Below are positions 42,052 to 50,548 of a stretch of 64,000 nucleotides of DNA, piece after piece. The stretch lies in NCBI GenBank assembly GCA_964563435.1, contig CAZLXI010000022.1, positions 12,879 to 76,878 on the forward strand, given 5' to 3'. Every line of letters begins with the position of its first letter. Position 1 is the stretch's first letter. The stretch is from Leadbetterella sp964563435 (GTDB lineage: Bacteria; Bacteroidota; Bacteroidia; Cytophagales; Spirosomataceae). The translations under genes and the position numbers were made by a program. The notes below the pieces were generated by a model. The model had not been told where the DNA came from, made no database searches, and saw only the letters and a list, made by a program, of their open reading frames with translations.

Positions 42052-42591
42052 ATGAAACGAGTGATAATATTACTATTAGTCCTACTGCTTGTTATTTTTG
42101 TATTAAACATTCAGAGCTCATATAAATCATTTGATAGTTTACAACAAACTCAGGCCCTGATAATAAATGATAGTAACATACTCCGGTTTGAGCCAAATGG
42201 AACTCTCAATTCCGCAGCTACTGATTTAGGCAAAAGAATTTCCGATACTTTAGAAAGTAATAAGTCAAGTATCAAAAAGCTTTCCACCTGGGGGATAATA
42301 CTGAACTTCCTCATTACTATTATTACAGGTATTTCAGCGTTGCTTTCCGCGATAAGCACTATAAAAAACTCCACTTTATCGAAATCCGTCGCGATCCAGA
42401 TAGCAGTAATCACGTTTATTTCCAGTTTGTCGAGTTACGGACTGAGTCAGATCAACTCATTTAAAGAAGAAAATGTGAATAAAAGAGCCAAAGTACTTGA
42501 AATCAGAGAAGAATTGGAATCTTTACGACCTAATGAAGTTATTGAAGCCCTTCCGCGTCTAAACAAAAAACTGGATGAGGTACTACTTTAG
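42052..42591 (+). CDS. small membrane protein with coiled-coil C-terminus
   Basis: The protein has 179 residues. Membrane spans are about 3-20 (VIILLLVLLLVIFVLNI), 82-103 (IILNFLITIITGISALLSAI) and 115-132 (VAIQIAVITFISSLSSYG). The rest, NKRAKVLEIREELESLRPNEVIEALPRLNKKL, is a charged helix. No family recognised. It overlaps the next gene by 17 bp. Confidence 0.68.
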   Translation: MKRVIILLLVLLLVIFVLNIQSSYKSFDSLQQTQALIINDSNILRFEPNGTLNSAATDLGKRISDTLESNKSSIKKLSTWGIILNFLITIITGISALLSAISTIKNSTLSKSVAIQIAVITFISSLSSYGLSQINSFKEENVNKRAKVLEIREELESLRPNEVIEALPRLNKKLDEVLL

Positions 42592-43492
42592 TTTATTTTC
42601 TATACTTTGGCTAATTCTTACTTCCTGTGTAAAGAAGCCTAATCACAAAGATTTTGCGATTAACTACTTGCGTGAAAAAGGCTATGTGGAAGATCATACA
42701 ATAGATATAAAACTAGAACAGATCATTAAAGGAATAAATATACTTAGCAAACAATCTTTAAATAAATATTTTGTATTGGACACTAATTATGATCCAACTG
42801 ACCCTGATCAGATATTGGTTATTCCTTTTAGGAAGAAAAATGGAATCGGCACAGTTTCAGGATTTTCAAGTATCGAAAACAAACTGGTTTTCATCTGTCC
42901 GTTACAGATAAAAGAGTTTGTTGCCACGAATAGCTTGAGCGACAGCTCAGATATATCAGGGTATTTAGGAATTGTCTTACTTCATGAACTTAGTCATTTT
43001 GCGCTGGGGGTTTCCGGTTCTTTTGATGAAAATTCGCAAATTTCAGAAGAGAAATCGGGCTTAGGTGAGCTGGATTTGGGAACAGAACCAATATTGATGA
43101 CCACACAAAAAAGGTTGGAGTTAAAAGTGGACTCAGTAGCTATAGAAATGATAAAAGCTGGAATAAAAAGTAAAAATACAGATTGTTTTAAAATGTGTAC
43201 CGATATTCAATTGAGTGTCGTTGGTTCAGAATTTGTTTTGTTTGGAAAAAGGTTGCTGGAAAATTTCGGAAATCAGTCCTCTGATATAATTCGTGATAAG
43301 AGCTGGTCGCACCCTAATCTGGAATTAAGGTTGGCCTTTATGAATTATTATCTTAACCCTACATTGGAAAAACGGAGGCAAATAGACAATTACCTTTACC
43401 AAAGAGAGATTGAACCTTTAAATAAACAGTCTAAGGAGCCTAGAATCTATAACGGCTATGATAAAATTTTGTGTATCGGAGGAATAAAATAG
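42575..43492 (+). CDS. lipoprotein with HExxH metalloprotease-like motif
   Basis: The protein has 305 residues. Lipoprotein signal FSLFSILWLILTSC (cysteine at residue 18). GIVLLHELSHFALG has a gluzincin-type HExxH. Candidate third ligands are the Glu of ELKVDSVAIEM (about residue 187) and WSHPNLELR. A zinc peptidase bound to the periplasmic face of a membrane is the likely reading, not tied to a known family. It closes the nine-gene operon; the next gene is convergent. Confidence 0.68.
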   Translation: MRYYFSLFSILWLILTSCVKKPNHKDFAINYLREKGYVEDHTIDIKLEQIIKGINILSKQSLNKYFVLDTNYDPTDPDQILVIPFRKKNGIGTVSGFSSIENKLVFICPLQIKEFVATNSLSDSSDISGYLGIVLLHELSHFALGVSGSFDENSQISEEKSGLGELDLGTEPILMTTQKRLELKVDSVAIEMIKAGIKSKNTDCFKMCTDIQLSVVGSEFVLFGKRLLENFGNQSSDIIRDKSWSHPNLELRLAFMNYYLNPTLEKRRQIDNYLYQREIEPLNKQSKEPRIYNGYDKILCIGGIK

Positions 43493-43532
43493 ACTAGTCG
43501 TTTTCTCATTCTGAGAAGCTAATAGAGTACTA

Positions 43533-44075
43533 TCACTTCCCCTCCCGCCTCCTCTTATACGCCTTCACAAACATAAACAACAATCCCCCGAAAACAACAA
43601 TCCCCGCAAAGAGCTTCACGAAATCCAGCAGGTCGCGCATCACCGCCAGCAGCACAATGGCCACGAGGAACAGCGTGGGCAGCTCATTCAACAGGCGGTA
43701 GTGAAAGGAGGTCTTCCGGTCTTCGTCACGTTCCTGTAAAAGAATAATATGGCGGCAATAGAAATGATAGGCCCCCAGAAGCACCAGCAGGGTAAGCTTT
43801 ACGTGCATCCATCCCTGCTGCAGCAGGGCCGGACTAATGGCCAGCATGGAAAGGCCGCAGACCCAGGTGATGATCATCGCAGGCGTGGCGATCATCTTAT
43901 ACACCCGCCATTGCATGAGGGTAAACTGCTTTTTCCAGTCGGCCCGCAACGCTTCCGGCTTATCGTCGGCTTCGGCATGGTAAACGAACATCCGCACCAG
44001 ATAGAAGAGCCCGGCAAACCAGGAAACAAAACCTACCATATGAAAAGCTTTAAAATATCCGTAGTATTCCGCCAT
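43533..44075 (-). CDS. hemJ: protoporphyrinogen oxidase HemJ
   Basis: The protein has 180 residues with four or five membrane spans. KAFHMVGFVSWFAGLFYLVRMFVYHAE near the N-terminus carries the essential His, and QQGWMHVKLTLLVLLGAYH the second conserved His/Lys; LNELPTLFLVAIVLLAVMRD closes it. HemJ oxidises protoporphyrinogen IX to protoporphyrin IX in the inner membrane. The gene stands alone and is convergent to the pYEATS operon. Confidence 0.92.
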   Translation of the reverse strand: MAEYYGYFKAFHMVGFVSWFAGLFYLVRMFVYHAEADDKPEALRADWKKQFTLMQWRVYKMIATPAMIITWVCGLSMLAISPALLQQGWMHVKLTLLVLLGAYHFYCRHIILLQERDEDRKTSFHYRLLNELPTLFLVAIVLLAVMRDLLDFVKLFAGIVVFGGLLFMFVKAYKRRREGK

Positions 44076-44180
44076 AATTTTCCGGCCGTCAGGCTATATT
44101 TGATTTACAAAAATAATACATGTTCACCGGATGAGCCGGAGCAAAGGCATAACTTATTTGCATACGTAAAAAAGTTGGGA

Positions 44181-44218
44181 GATAATCGATAATTATCAAT
44201 TGTCCATTATCAATTATC
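44181..44218. repeat. short inverted repeat of GATAATTATCAATT words
   Basis: Arms 44181-44193 and 44206-44218 pair at 12 of 13 positions. Composed of reiterated ATTATCAATT. Between the divergent hemJ and OmpA-family genes. Confidence 0.6.
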
Positions 44219-44288
44219 CCCAGATTTCCCCGGCTCAATATACTTGGTAGCATGGCAGGACGTTTGTCATATAAAACTTTTTATTCTC

Positions 44289-46163
44289 ATGGCGCGACAG
44301 GTTTGGGCATTTTTTTTACTATCCCTTACTTTTACCCCCGTTTTTTCACAGGATAAAAGAGCTCTGTTCTATCTTGATCAGGGAGAAAAAGAATTTAAGC
44401 TCCGGAAATATAATGAGGCGCTGGGCAATTTTGAAAAGTATTTTCTGCGCGACAGCTCCAGCCAACTGGCCTTCTACCGCACGGCTCAGATCTACGAATC
44501 GTTTCGCAACACGGCCAAGGCCGTCGAATTCTATCGGAGAACTATCCGCTTCGACACCGCAAAGGTCAATTACCCGGGTGCCTACATGTATCTCGGCTCC
44601 CGCGCCCTCGAAGACAGCCGTTATGAGGAAGCCAAAAACTACCTGGCCACCGCATTGCAAAATACCAATAAGAATGCCATGGCTTATCAGCAGATCCAGA
44701 AGCAGATACGTCGGGCCGATATAGGAATGAAAGCCATGGCCAACCCTCTGAAGATCCGCCCGGAGAAGCTTGCCGCTACCATCAATGCCCGGCAAAGGCA
44801 ATATTTTCCGGTGCTGACAGCCGACGGCAGCACCCTCATTTTTACCGCCATCACCCCGAACGAAGACGAAGACCTGTACCTGTCGCGGAAAGTCAACGGC
44901 AGTTGGGAATCTCCTGTGCCTATCGCTGAAAATATAAATACCCCTAATAATGAAGGTACATGTAGTATTTCGGCCGATGGCAAGATCATGGTGTTTACCT
45001 CCTGCGAGGGCCGCAAGTCGTTTGGAAGCTGTGACCTGTTTATCACCCGCCGTGAAGGGGATTCGTGGACCGTACCGGAGAATATGGGTCCTTTTGTCAA
45101 TTCGCCTTACTGGGATTCCCAGCCTTCTCTCTCTCCCGACGGCTCACGCCTGTTTTTTTCTTCCGACCGGCCCTATGGCGTAGGAAAAAAAGACCTCTGG
45201 ATGAGCACGATGGATGAGGACGGGAAGTGGTCGCGTGCCGTCAACCTTGGACCGGGCATCAACACGTCCGAAAACGAGGTATCCCCGTTTGTACATGCCA
45301 ATGGCACCTCCTTGTTTTATTCTTCAAACGGCCGGGAAGGGCTGGGCAACCACGACATCTACATGACCACCATCCGCGAAAACTTCAGCGCGGAGTCTGT
45401 TAACCTGGGCTATCCGATCAACACCCCCGGTGACGAGTCAGGCCTTTTCATTTCCGCTGACGGAAAGTCCGCCCTTTATTCCAAGCAGGAAGGTGATCAA
45501 ACCTTCATTTATGAGTTCCAGGTGCCGCAGGAGCTGGCCTCGCAGTTTGACCGGATCTATTACATCAAAGGTTATATCAAAGACGGTAAAACAGGAAAAC
45601 CGCTGTATTCCACCGTTGAGCTGGTCGACAGCCGCTCGGGTGAACGGGTGTCACGTTTCCTCTCCGACCCGGTCACAGGCGATTACATGTCGGTGCTTCC
45701 GGGAGAAGGGCAGTACATGATGTATATCGAAACGCCGGGGTATTTTTTCAAAAGCCTGAAATTCGATTTTAAGCAGGGAAATGAAGACCAGGAGCTGGAT
45801 ATCCACCTGACCAAAATCGAAAAGGAGACCAAAGAGACCCTGGATAATATTTTTTTTGATACAGGATCCGCTCAGCTCCGCAGTGAATCGGACATTGAAC
45901 TCAAAAAGCTGACGGAAATGTTAAAAAGGAATCCTAAGCTGATCGTGGAGATCTCCGGCCATACCGACGATGTAGGGAATGACAAAGCTAACCTGGAGCT
46001 TTCCAATCGCCGTGCCGATGCCGTGGTGGAATACCTGAAAAGCAAGGGTGTCCCCCCTGACCGACTGGTAGCCAAAGGCTATGGGGAAAGCCAGCCTAAA
46101 GTCAAAAACGATTCCGAGACCAACCGCCAGCTGAACCGAAGAATAGAACTGAAAGTTCTTTAG
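44289..46163 (+). CDS. OmpA family protein with TPR, PD40 and carboxypeptidase-regulatory-like domains
   Basis: About 624 residues from ATG 44289, which begins a signal peptide (MARQVWAFFLLSLTFTPVFSQ); a longer start at 44244 is unlikely. N-terminal TPR-like helices (YLDQGEKEFKLRKYNEALGNF, AVEFYRRTIRF) are followed by several PD40/WD40-like blades (YFPVLTADGSTLIFTAI, SWESPVPI, QPSLSPDGSRLFFSSDRP), a CarboxypepD_reg-like domain (KGYIKDGKTGKPLYSTVELVD) and an OmpA C-domain (EISGHTDDVGNDKANLELSNRRADAVVEYL). It anchors to peptidoglycan. This architecture occurs in PorE-type proteins of type IX secretion; the link is inference. Confidence 0.92.
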   Translation: MARQVWAFFLLSLTFTPVFSQDKRALFYLDQGEKEFKLRKYNEALGNFEKYFLRDSSSQLAFYRTAQIYESFRNTAKAVEFYRRTIRFDTAKVNYPGAYMYLGSRALEDSRYEEAKNYLATALQNTNKNAMAYQQIQKQIRRADIGMKAMANPLKIRPEKLAATINARQRQYFPVLTADGSTLIFTAITPNEDEDLYLSRKVNGSWESPVPIAENINTPNNEGTCSISADGKIMVFTSCEGRKSFGSCDLFITRREGDSWTVPENMGPFVNSPYWDSQPSLSPDGSRLFFSSDRPYGVGKKDLWMSTMDEDGKWSRAVNLGPGINTSENEVSPFVHANGTSLFYSSNGREGLGNHDIYMTTIRENFSAESVNLGYPINTPGDESGLFISADGKSALYSKQEGDQTFIYEFQVPQELASQFDRIYYIKGYIKDGKTGKPLYSTVELVDSRSGERVSRFLSDPVTGDYMSVLPGEGQYMMYIETPGYFFKSLKFDFKQGNEDQELDIHLTKIEKETKETLDNIFFDTGSAQLRSESDIELKKLTEMLKRNPKLIVEISGHTDDVGNDKANLELSNRRADAVVEYLKSKGVPPDRLVAKGYGESQPKVKNDSETNRQLNRRIELKVL

Positions 46164-46231
46164 CCTTTTTCTTTAGAATTTCCGAACTTTGCGGCTCGAA
46201 AAATCCTTTTCTTTAAAGAAGAAAGTAACCA

Positions 46232-47173
46232 ATGACACAAGAGCACGTAGAAGTTTTAATATTAGGCTCCGGACCTGCCGGATACACAGCGGCCATTTAT
46301 GCGGCCAGAGCAGGACTTAAACCCGTCATGTACCAGGGTATGCAGCCCGGCGGACAGTTAACCATCACCAACGACGTAGAGAATTTCCCCGGTTACCCCG
46401 ACGGCATACAGGGACCGGCCATGATGGAAGACCTTCGGAAGCAGGCGGAAAGGTTCGGTCTCGACAATCGCTTCGGACTGGCCACCGCCGTGGACTTTTC
46501 CACTCCTCTCGCCCACAAGGTCATCATTGACGAAAGCAAGGAGATCATTGCCAAAACGGTGATCATTGCTACCGGCGCTTCCGCCAAATGGTTGGGACTG
46601 GAGTCGGAAACCCGCCTGAACGGATTGGGCGTATCGGCCTGTGCCGTATGCGACGGATTCTTTTACCGGGGTAAAGATGTGGCCATCGTAGGTGCCGGAG
46701 ATACGGCCTGTGAAGAAGCCCATTACCTTTCAAAACTCTGTAAAAAAGTGACCATGCTGGTGCGGCGCGACGAATTCAGGGCCTCGCAGATCATGCAGGA
46801 CAGGGTGAAAAATACGCCCAATATCGAGATTCTCTTCAATACCGAGACCGTAGAGGTTTTGGGAGAAGACGGTGTGACCGGCGTTAAGATAAAAAACAAT
46901 AAAACCGGCGAGGAATCGGTCATTGATGTCCACGGCTTCTTTGTGGCCATAGGGCACCAGCCAAATACCGGCATCTTCGCCGACTATCTGAACCAGGACG
47001 AAACCGGCTATATCTTAGTGGAAAAAGGAACGACCAAAACCAATGTACCCGGGGTTTTTGCCTGCGGCGATGCCCAGGATAACGTCTACCGCCAGGCCGT
47101 TACCGCCGCCGGAACGGGATGCATGGCCGCACTGGATGCCGAACGCTACCTGGCCGAATTCGGCGGGCATTAA
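46232..47173 (+). CDS. trxB: thioredoxin reductase
   Basis: The protein has 313 residues. FAD site ILGSGPAGYTAAIYAARAGLKPV, redox Cys pair CAVCDGFF near residue 137, NADPH site AIVGAGDTACEEAHYLS, and the C-terminal VPGVFACGDAQDNVYRQAVTAAGTGCMAALDAERYL. It reduces thioredoxin with NADPH. GAACTTTG at 46184-46191 is a plausible -7 element. It ends overlapping the convergent miaA by 4 bp. Confidence 0.96.
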   Translation: MTQEHVEVLILGSGPAGYTAAIYAARAGLKPVMYQGMQPGGQLTITNDVENFPGYPDGIQGPAMMEDLRKQAERFGLDNRFGLATAVDFSTPLAHKVIIDESKEIIAKTVIIATGASAKWLGLESETRLNGLGVSACAVCDGFFYRGKDVAIVGAGDTACEEAHYLSKLCKKVTMLVRRDEFRASQIMQDRVKNTPNIEILFNTETVEVLGEDGVTGVKIKNNKTGEESVIDVHGFFVAIGHQPNTGIFADYLNQDETGYILVEKGTTKTNVPGVFACGDAQDNVYRQAVTAAGTGCMAALDAERYLAEFGGH

Positions 47174-48069
47174 TTCATTATATACTCCACCTTTTCCTTC
47201 AAAGAAAGTTCAAAAGGGATCCAGTCAATAGCGATCCCTTTTTTCTCCATACTCCGGAAAAAAGTCATTTGTCGCTTGGCGTAGCGGTGGATCTCGGTTT
47301 CCAGCCGGGCATACATTTCATCGTAGCGCAGGAAGCCCTGTAAAAAAGCAGTAATATACTTATATTCCAAACCGTAATATTCCAGCATTTCCGGGCTGAC
47401 CCCGGAAGCCATCAGTTCCTCCACCTCCCCGATCATCCCCTGCTGCTGTATCCGCTCTTTCAGGCGTTGCGAGATCAAGGCTCGGCGCGACTCTACCGGC
47501 GGATCGAGACCGAACAGACGGAAATCATACCGTTTCCGCTCCGGGAAAGCCACGTCAGGATTAGCCCTTTTGTAGGCCGCTATTTCCAATGCCCTGATCT
47601 TCCGTTTACGGGTAGAAGGCCGGACAGCGACCTGCCGGGCGGCGATCCGTCGGGCGGCGACCAACTGCCGGTCGAGCTCTGCTTCCGGCAATGCCTCCAG
47701 CTCCTTCCTCAGTGTTTCATTCTCCGGTACGAAAGTATCCGAAAAGCCCTGCACCAGGCTTTGAATGTAAAGACCTGTTCCGCCGCAGACGATGACCCGC
47801 CGGCCGCCTGTTTTTTGAAGAGCCGAATGGAAGTCGTCCTGAAAACGCGCCAGGTTATATTTCTCCCCGGCCTCCAGGATGTCGATCAGGTGATACGGAA
47901 CCGCACCGTACGCGTTAAGGTCTTTCCCGGTTCCTACATCCATCCCCCGGTACACCTGGCGGGAATCTGCCGAAATGATCTCCGCATCCGTCTTTTCGGC
48001 AAGGGCCACTGCCAGGGAAGTCTTTCCCGAGGCTGTGGGACCCAGGATCACTATGATTTCTTCTTCCAT
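47170..48069 (-). CDS. miaA: tRNA dimethylallyltransferase MiaA
   Basis: The protein has 299 residues. P-loop ILGPTASGKTSLAVAL (8-23), ISADSRQVYRGMDVGTGK, VCGGTGLYIQSLVQGF and RFQDDFHSALQ are MiaA motifs; YEYKYITAFLQG-type YYGLEYKYITAFLQGFL and RYAKRQMTFFRS end it. It adds the isopentenyl group to A37 of tRNAs. The segment before the KRKIRALEIA block reads AARRIAARQVAVRPSTR, with more arginine than usual. The start lies inside the upstream gene (19-bp overlap), so they are cotranscribed. Confidence 0.95.
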   Translation of the reverse strand: MEEEIIVILGPTASGKTSLAVALAEKTDAEIISADSRQVYRGMDVGTGKDLNAYGAVPYHLIDILEAGEKYNLARFQDDFHSALQKTGGRRVIVCGGTGLYIQSLVQGFSDTFVPENETLRKELEALPEAELDRQLVAARRIAARQVAVRPSTRKRKIRALEIAAYKRANPDVAFPERKRYDFRLFGLDPPVESRRALISQRLKERIQQQGMIGEVEELMASGVSPEMLEYYGLEYKYITAFLQGFLRYDEMYARLETEIHRYAKRQMTFFRSMEKKGIAIDWIPFELSLKEKVEYIMN

Positions 48070-48770
48070 ATCATCTTTAGGCTTCCCTTATTGATCACGT
48101 CATGGCCCGGCCCTTCTTCCGGCCTTCGGTTCCCTTTTTCATCTACCCTATAACGGATAGGCGATAACACTCCTGCAGGCTCAAACCCCAGTACCTCGTA
48201 TGCAGAACCGGAATACCAGTCGAGGTCTACATAGGTCATGATGGAGTCCGGATCTTTCTCACGGATAAAATGCTGTAAAAGCCGGGAAAAACCACCCTGC
48301 ACATGAAAATTGCACCGTACGGCAAAACGGATCAGTTCATACGACCTCGTGCCGTCGCGAAATGACCGCGGACCGGAGAATGTCATTACGGCCATCAGCA
48401 GACCGTTGCCCGGCAGATCGCTACCCGGTAGATCGCTACCCGGTAGCTTCTCTTTCAGTACCCTGAAATATCTCTGAGGGAGAAACAGGCCGTATTTTAT
48501 TTTCGATACCGTAGTGCCCTGGAGGTGGTTCTTTTCCAGGAATTGATCCGCCACAGGCCGGGATATCCGCTGCATATTGCATAAGCGGCCGGGTATTCTT
48601 TCCAGCAGGCCCAGCTTAGACATCACCCGGGAGCGTACGATCTCCTGCCGGAACTGCCACTGGTCTTCCCATACAACGATCTTACCTGCTGGTGGCACGT
48701 CGCCTTTCCGGCAATATGCAAACCTTCCTTCCGTTTCGAATGGGATGATCCACTCCTGAAAACTTATCAA
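48051..48770 (-). CDS. Mom/GNAT-like acyltransferase-fold protein
   Basis: The protein has 239 residues starting at a TTG (48770); no ATG occurs before residue 50. FLEKNHLQGTTVSKIKYGLF, LMAVMTFSGPRS, YELIRFAVRCNFHVQGGFSRLLQHFI and YVDLDWYSGSAYEVLGFEPAG follow the pattern of a GNAT-like family common in phages, related to the Mom DNA-modifying type. The family pattern is recognised from memory only; activity is unknown. PGSDLPGSDLPGNG (about residues 110-123) is a tandem repeat in a loop. It overlaps miaA by 19 bp. Confidence 0.7.
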   Translation of the reverse strand: MISFQEWIIPFETEGRFAYCRKGDVPPAGKIVVWEDQWQFRQEIVRSRVMSKLGLLERIPGRLCNMQRISRPVADQFLEKNHLQGTTVSKIKYGLFLPQRYFRVLKEKLPGSDLPGSDLPGNGLLMAVMTFSGPRSFRDGTRSYELIRFAVRCNFHVQGGFSRLLQHFIREKDPDSIMTYVDLDWYSGSAYEVLGFEPAGVLSPIRYRVDEKGNRRPEEGPGHDVINKGSLKMIWKKKS

Positions 48771-48851
48771 CCCTTACTTTTTAAATGTTCCGCATAATTT
48801 TTTTTAAAACTATACGTTAGAAACCAAAAAACGAAGATAATTTGCATATAT

Positions 48852-49010
48852 GAGCATGCTTAAAATTTATCCTTTGGTTCTATTTTACAAATTTTTGCCT
48901 GCAATTTCGTTGAATTTTTCGAGATAGCGCCCTGCTATCTCTGCAAAATTCGCCTCATTGAAGACAAAAATTTGTAAAATATTCCTCAAAAACAAAATTC
49001 AATCATGCTC
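48852..49010. mobile_element. MITE-like 159-bp foldback element
   Basis: Terminal 17-bp inverted repeats (48852-48868 GAGCATGCTTAAAATTT; 48994-49010) match at 14 positions. A second inverted repeat of 17 bp is perfect (48881-48897 and 48965-48981, TATTTTACAAATTTTTG). The centre GAGATAGC-GCCCT-GCTATCTC is a perfect 8-bp hairpin flanked by GAATTTT arms. The whole element folds on itself and has no ORF. It lies between the Mom-like gene and the TPR gene. No target-site duplication is obvious. Confidence 0.65.
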
Positions 49011-49042
49011 TGAAAATACTTTCCTTTTTTAAATGTAAAATC

Positions 49043-49669
49043 ATGAGAACCGCCTTAATTGCCGTTTTTTTACTCCTTTCACTGACCACTTTTGCTCAAT
49101 CTGACCATCTGAAATACCGGAAGATTGAGGCAGACGAATATTACCAGGCCGGCCGGTACTGGGACGCCTTCTTTTTATACCGGAATCTTGCCAAAAGTCC
49201 TGATTTTCAAGGTGATTATACTATCGAAAGCCAGATCAAGAACAGCTCCAGGGCCATGTTTCACTGGAAAAAGACCGAAGACTACAGGGCTTTCCAGCAA
49301 TATGAAACGGCTAAAACCCACATGAAAGAGCTGCTGGTGCTCAACCCCTACGACCCCAACCGGGGCCTTCTACCCATTCTTACACTGGAGCTGGCCAACC
49401 AGATGAAACGCCGGGCGGTGGCCAGCCGTACCGAAGAAGGCGCTGCCGACTACCTCGGCAAGGCGCTGGGTTACTATAACCTGGCCCTGGAGGAAGGTTT
49501 GAAAGATGAAATGGTGTTTTCATTCATCCGGCAGGTGGAAAACGCGTTGGAGAAAAACCCCTACGGATCGAAGATCCGGCAGCCGACTACTTACGATATT
49601 AACTACCAGAAAGATAAAGCCGAAAAGGCCCGTACCATCGAGATCCTCAATCAGCAGAATAACCAGTGA
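49043..49669 (+). CDS. exported TPR-like protein of unknown function
   Basis: The protein has 208 residues. Signal peptide MRTALIAVFLLLSLTTFAQ. Helical, with TPR-like pairs (YRKIEADEYYQAGRYWDAFFL, YLGKALGYYNLALEEGLKDEM). A charged helix ends it (KDKAEKARTIEILNQQNNQ). No firm family. It begins 33 bp after the foldback element, so its promoter may lie in or beside it. Confidence 0.72.
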   Translation: MRTALIAVFLLLSLTTFAQSDHLKYRKIEADEYYQAGRYWDAFFLYRNLAKSPDFQGDYTIESQIKNSSRAMFHWKKTEDYRAFQQYETAKTHMKELLVLNPYDPNRGLLPILTLELANQMKRRAVASRTEEGAADYLGKALGYYNLALEEGLKDEMVFSFIRQVENALEKNPYGSKIRQPTTYDINYQKDKAEKARTIEILNQQNNQ

Positions 49670-49670
49670 G

Positions 49671-49889
49671 TTAATGGTTAATGCTGAATGGTTAATGCTG
49701 AATGATGGTTAATGGTTAATGCTGAATGGTTAATGCTGAATGGTTAATGAGGGTGACACCTGACGGGAGTATTTTGAACCGGTGATTTTACTCAATTCCA
49801 CATTAACAATTCAGCATTAACAATTCAACATTAACAATTCAACATTAACCATTCAGCATTAACAATTAACCATTCACAATTAACCATTA
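49671..49889. repeat. large inverted repeat made of TTAATGCTGAATGG units
   Basis: The left arm 49671-49749 is about six imperfect copies of TTAATGCTGAATGG/TTAATGG. The right arm 49801-49889 is the complementary CATTAACAATTCAGCATTAAC series. Centre 49750-49800 is unrelated. It directly abuts the -7 element of the next gene. Confidence 0.85.
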
Positions 49890-49895
49890 TCTTTG
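49888..49895 (+). promoter_or_regulatory. -7 promoter element (TATCTTTG) of the 49924 gene
   Basis: An exact TAnnTTTG match at the end of the palindrome's right arm, 28 bp before the ATG. Confidence 0.5.
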
Positions 49896-49923
49896 TGGCT
49901 CTAATCAATTAAGGCTTTTTTAC

Positions 49924-50436
49924 ATGGAAATTCTGGGAATAGGCTCAAGAGTAAAACATCAGGAACACGGCCAGGGAGTGGTCATCAGCGTAAGATCTGA
50001 AGGATACGAGATCACCTTTATGGAAAGCGGCACAAGACGGGTGAAAATTGACGCTGACCTGGAAATTATAGAAAGCGTTCCCCTGAGTAAAGACCTGATC
50101 AGCCTTTCCGATGTGGAAAGAACCCTTAGCAAAGTATTGCAAAAGTGGATGGACGCCACGGAGATTGTGCCTATCGGTGAAAAATGGACGGGTGGAAGGA
50201 TGATCCTCGAACCTGGAAAGCCCGGGCTGGCCCCCAAAGAAATTCCGATAGAGTCTTTCTTTCACAAAATAGTAATGATGCGCGACAAGCTGCGTGTACT
50301 CGAACAAAAAGTGAATGCTTCGGAGCTAAGTGATGAGGCAAAAGTAGATATTCAGCAATACATTTCGAGGTGTTACGGTAGCATGACCACCTTCAACATC
50401 CTGTTTAAAAACGCAGAGCAACAGTTCAAAAGTTAA
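49924..50436 (+). CDS. conserved-looking protein with N-terminal KOW/Tudor-like domain
   Basis: The protein has 170 residues. The first 45 residues (IGSRVKHQEHGQGVVISVRSEGYEITF) look like the small Tudor/KOW-like beta-barrel seen at the C-terminus of UvrD/PcrA-type proteins. The rest is mainly helical, with VERTLSKVLQKWMDA and SFFHKIVMMRDKLRVLEQKV. No signal peptide. Function not recognised. Clear -7 element upstream. Confidence 0.72.
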   Translation: MEILGIGSRVKHQEHGQGVVISVRSEGYEITFMESGTRRVKIDADLEIIESVPLSKDLISLSDVERTLSKVLQKWMDATEIVPIGEKWTGGRMILEPGKPGLAPKEIPIESFFHKIVMMRDKLRVLEQKVNASELSDEAKVDIQQYISRCYGSMTTFNILFKNAEQQFKS

Positions 50437-50548
50437 GGCATTCCCGATATCGTCATAGGCTGGCCCACGTCACCTGTTGTTTAAAAATACAGACAACCGA
50501 TTAGAAGTTAAAGCTGTTGCCCTGTTCAGGCAGTTTCCTTACAAACAC

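Noticed and set aside
49671..49889. Possible CRISPR array in the TTAATG-repeat region
   Set aside because: Repeats are about 14 bp with no unique spacers of constant length, and the two halves are mutually inverted.
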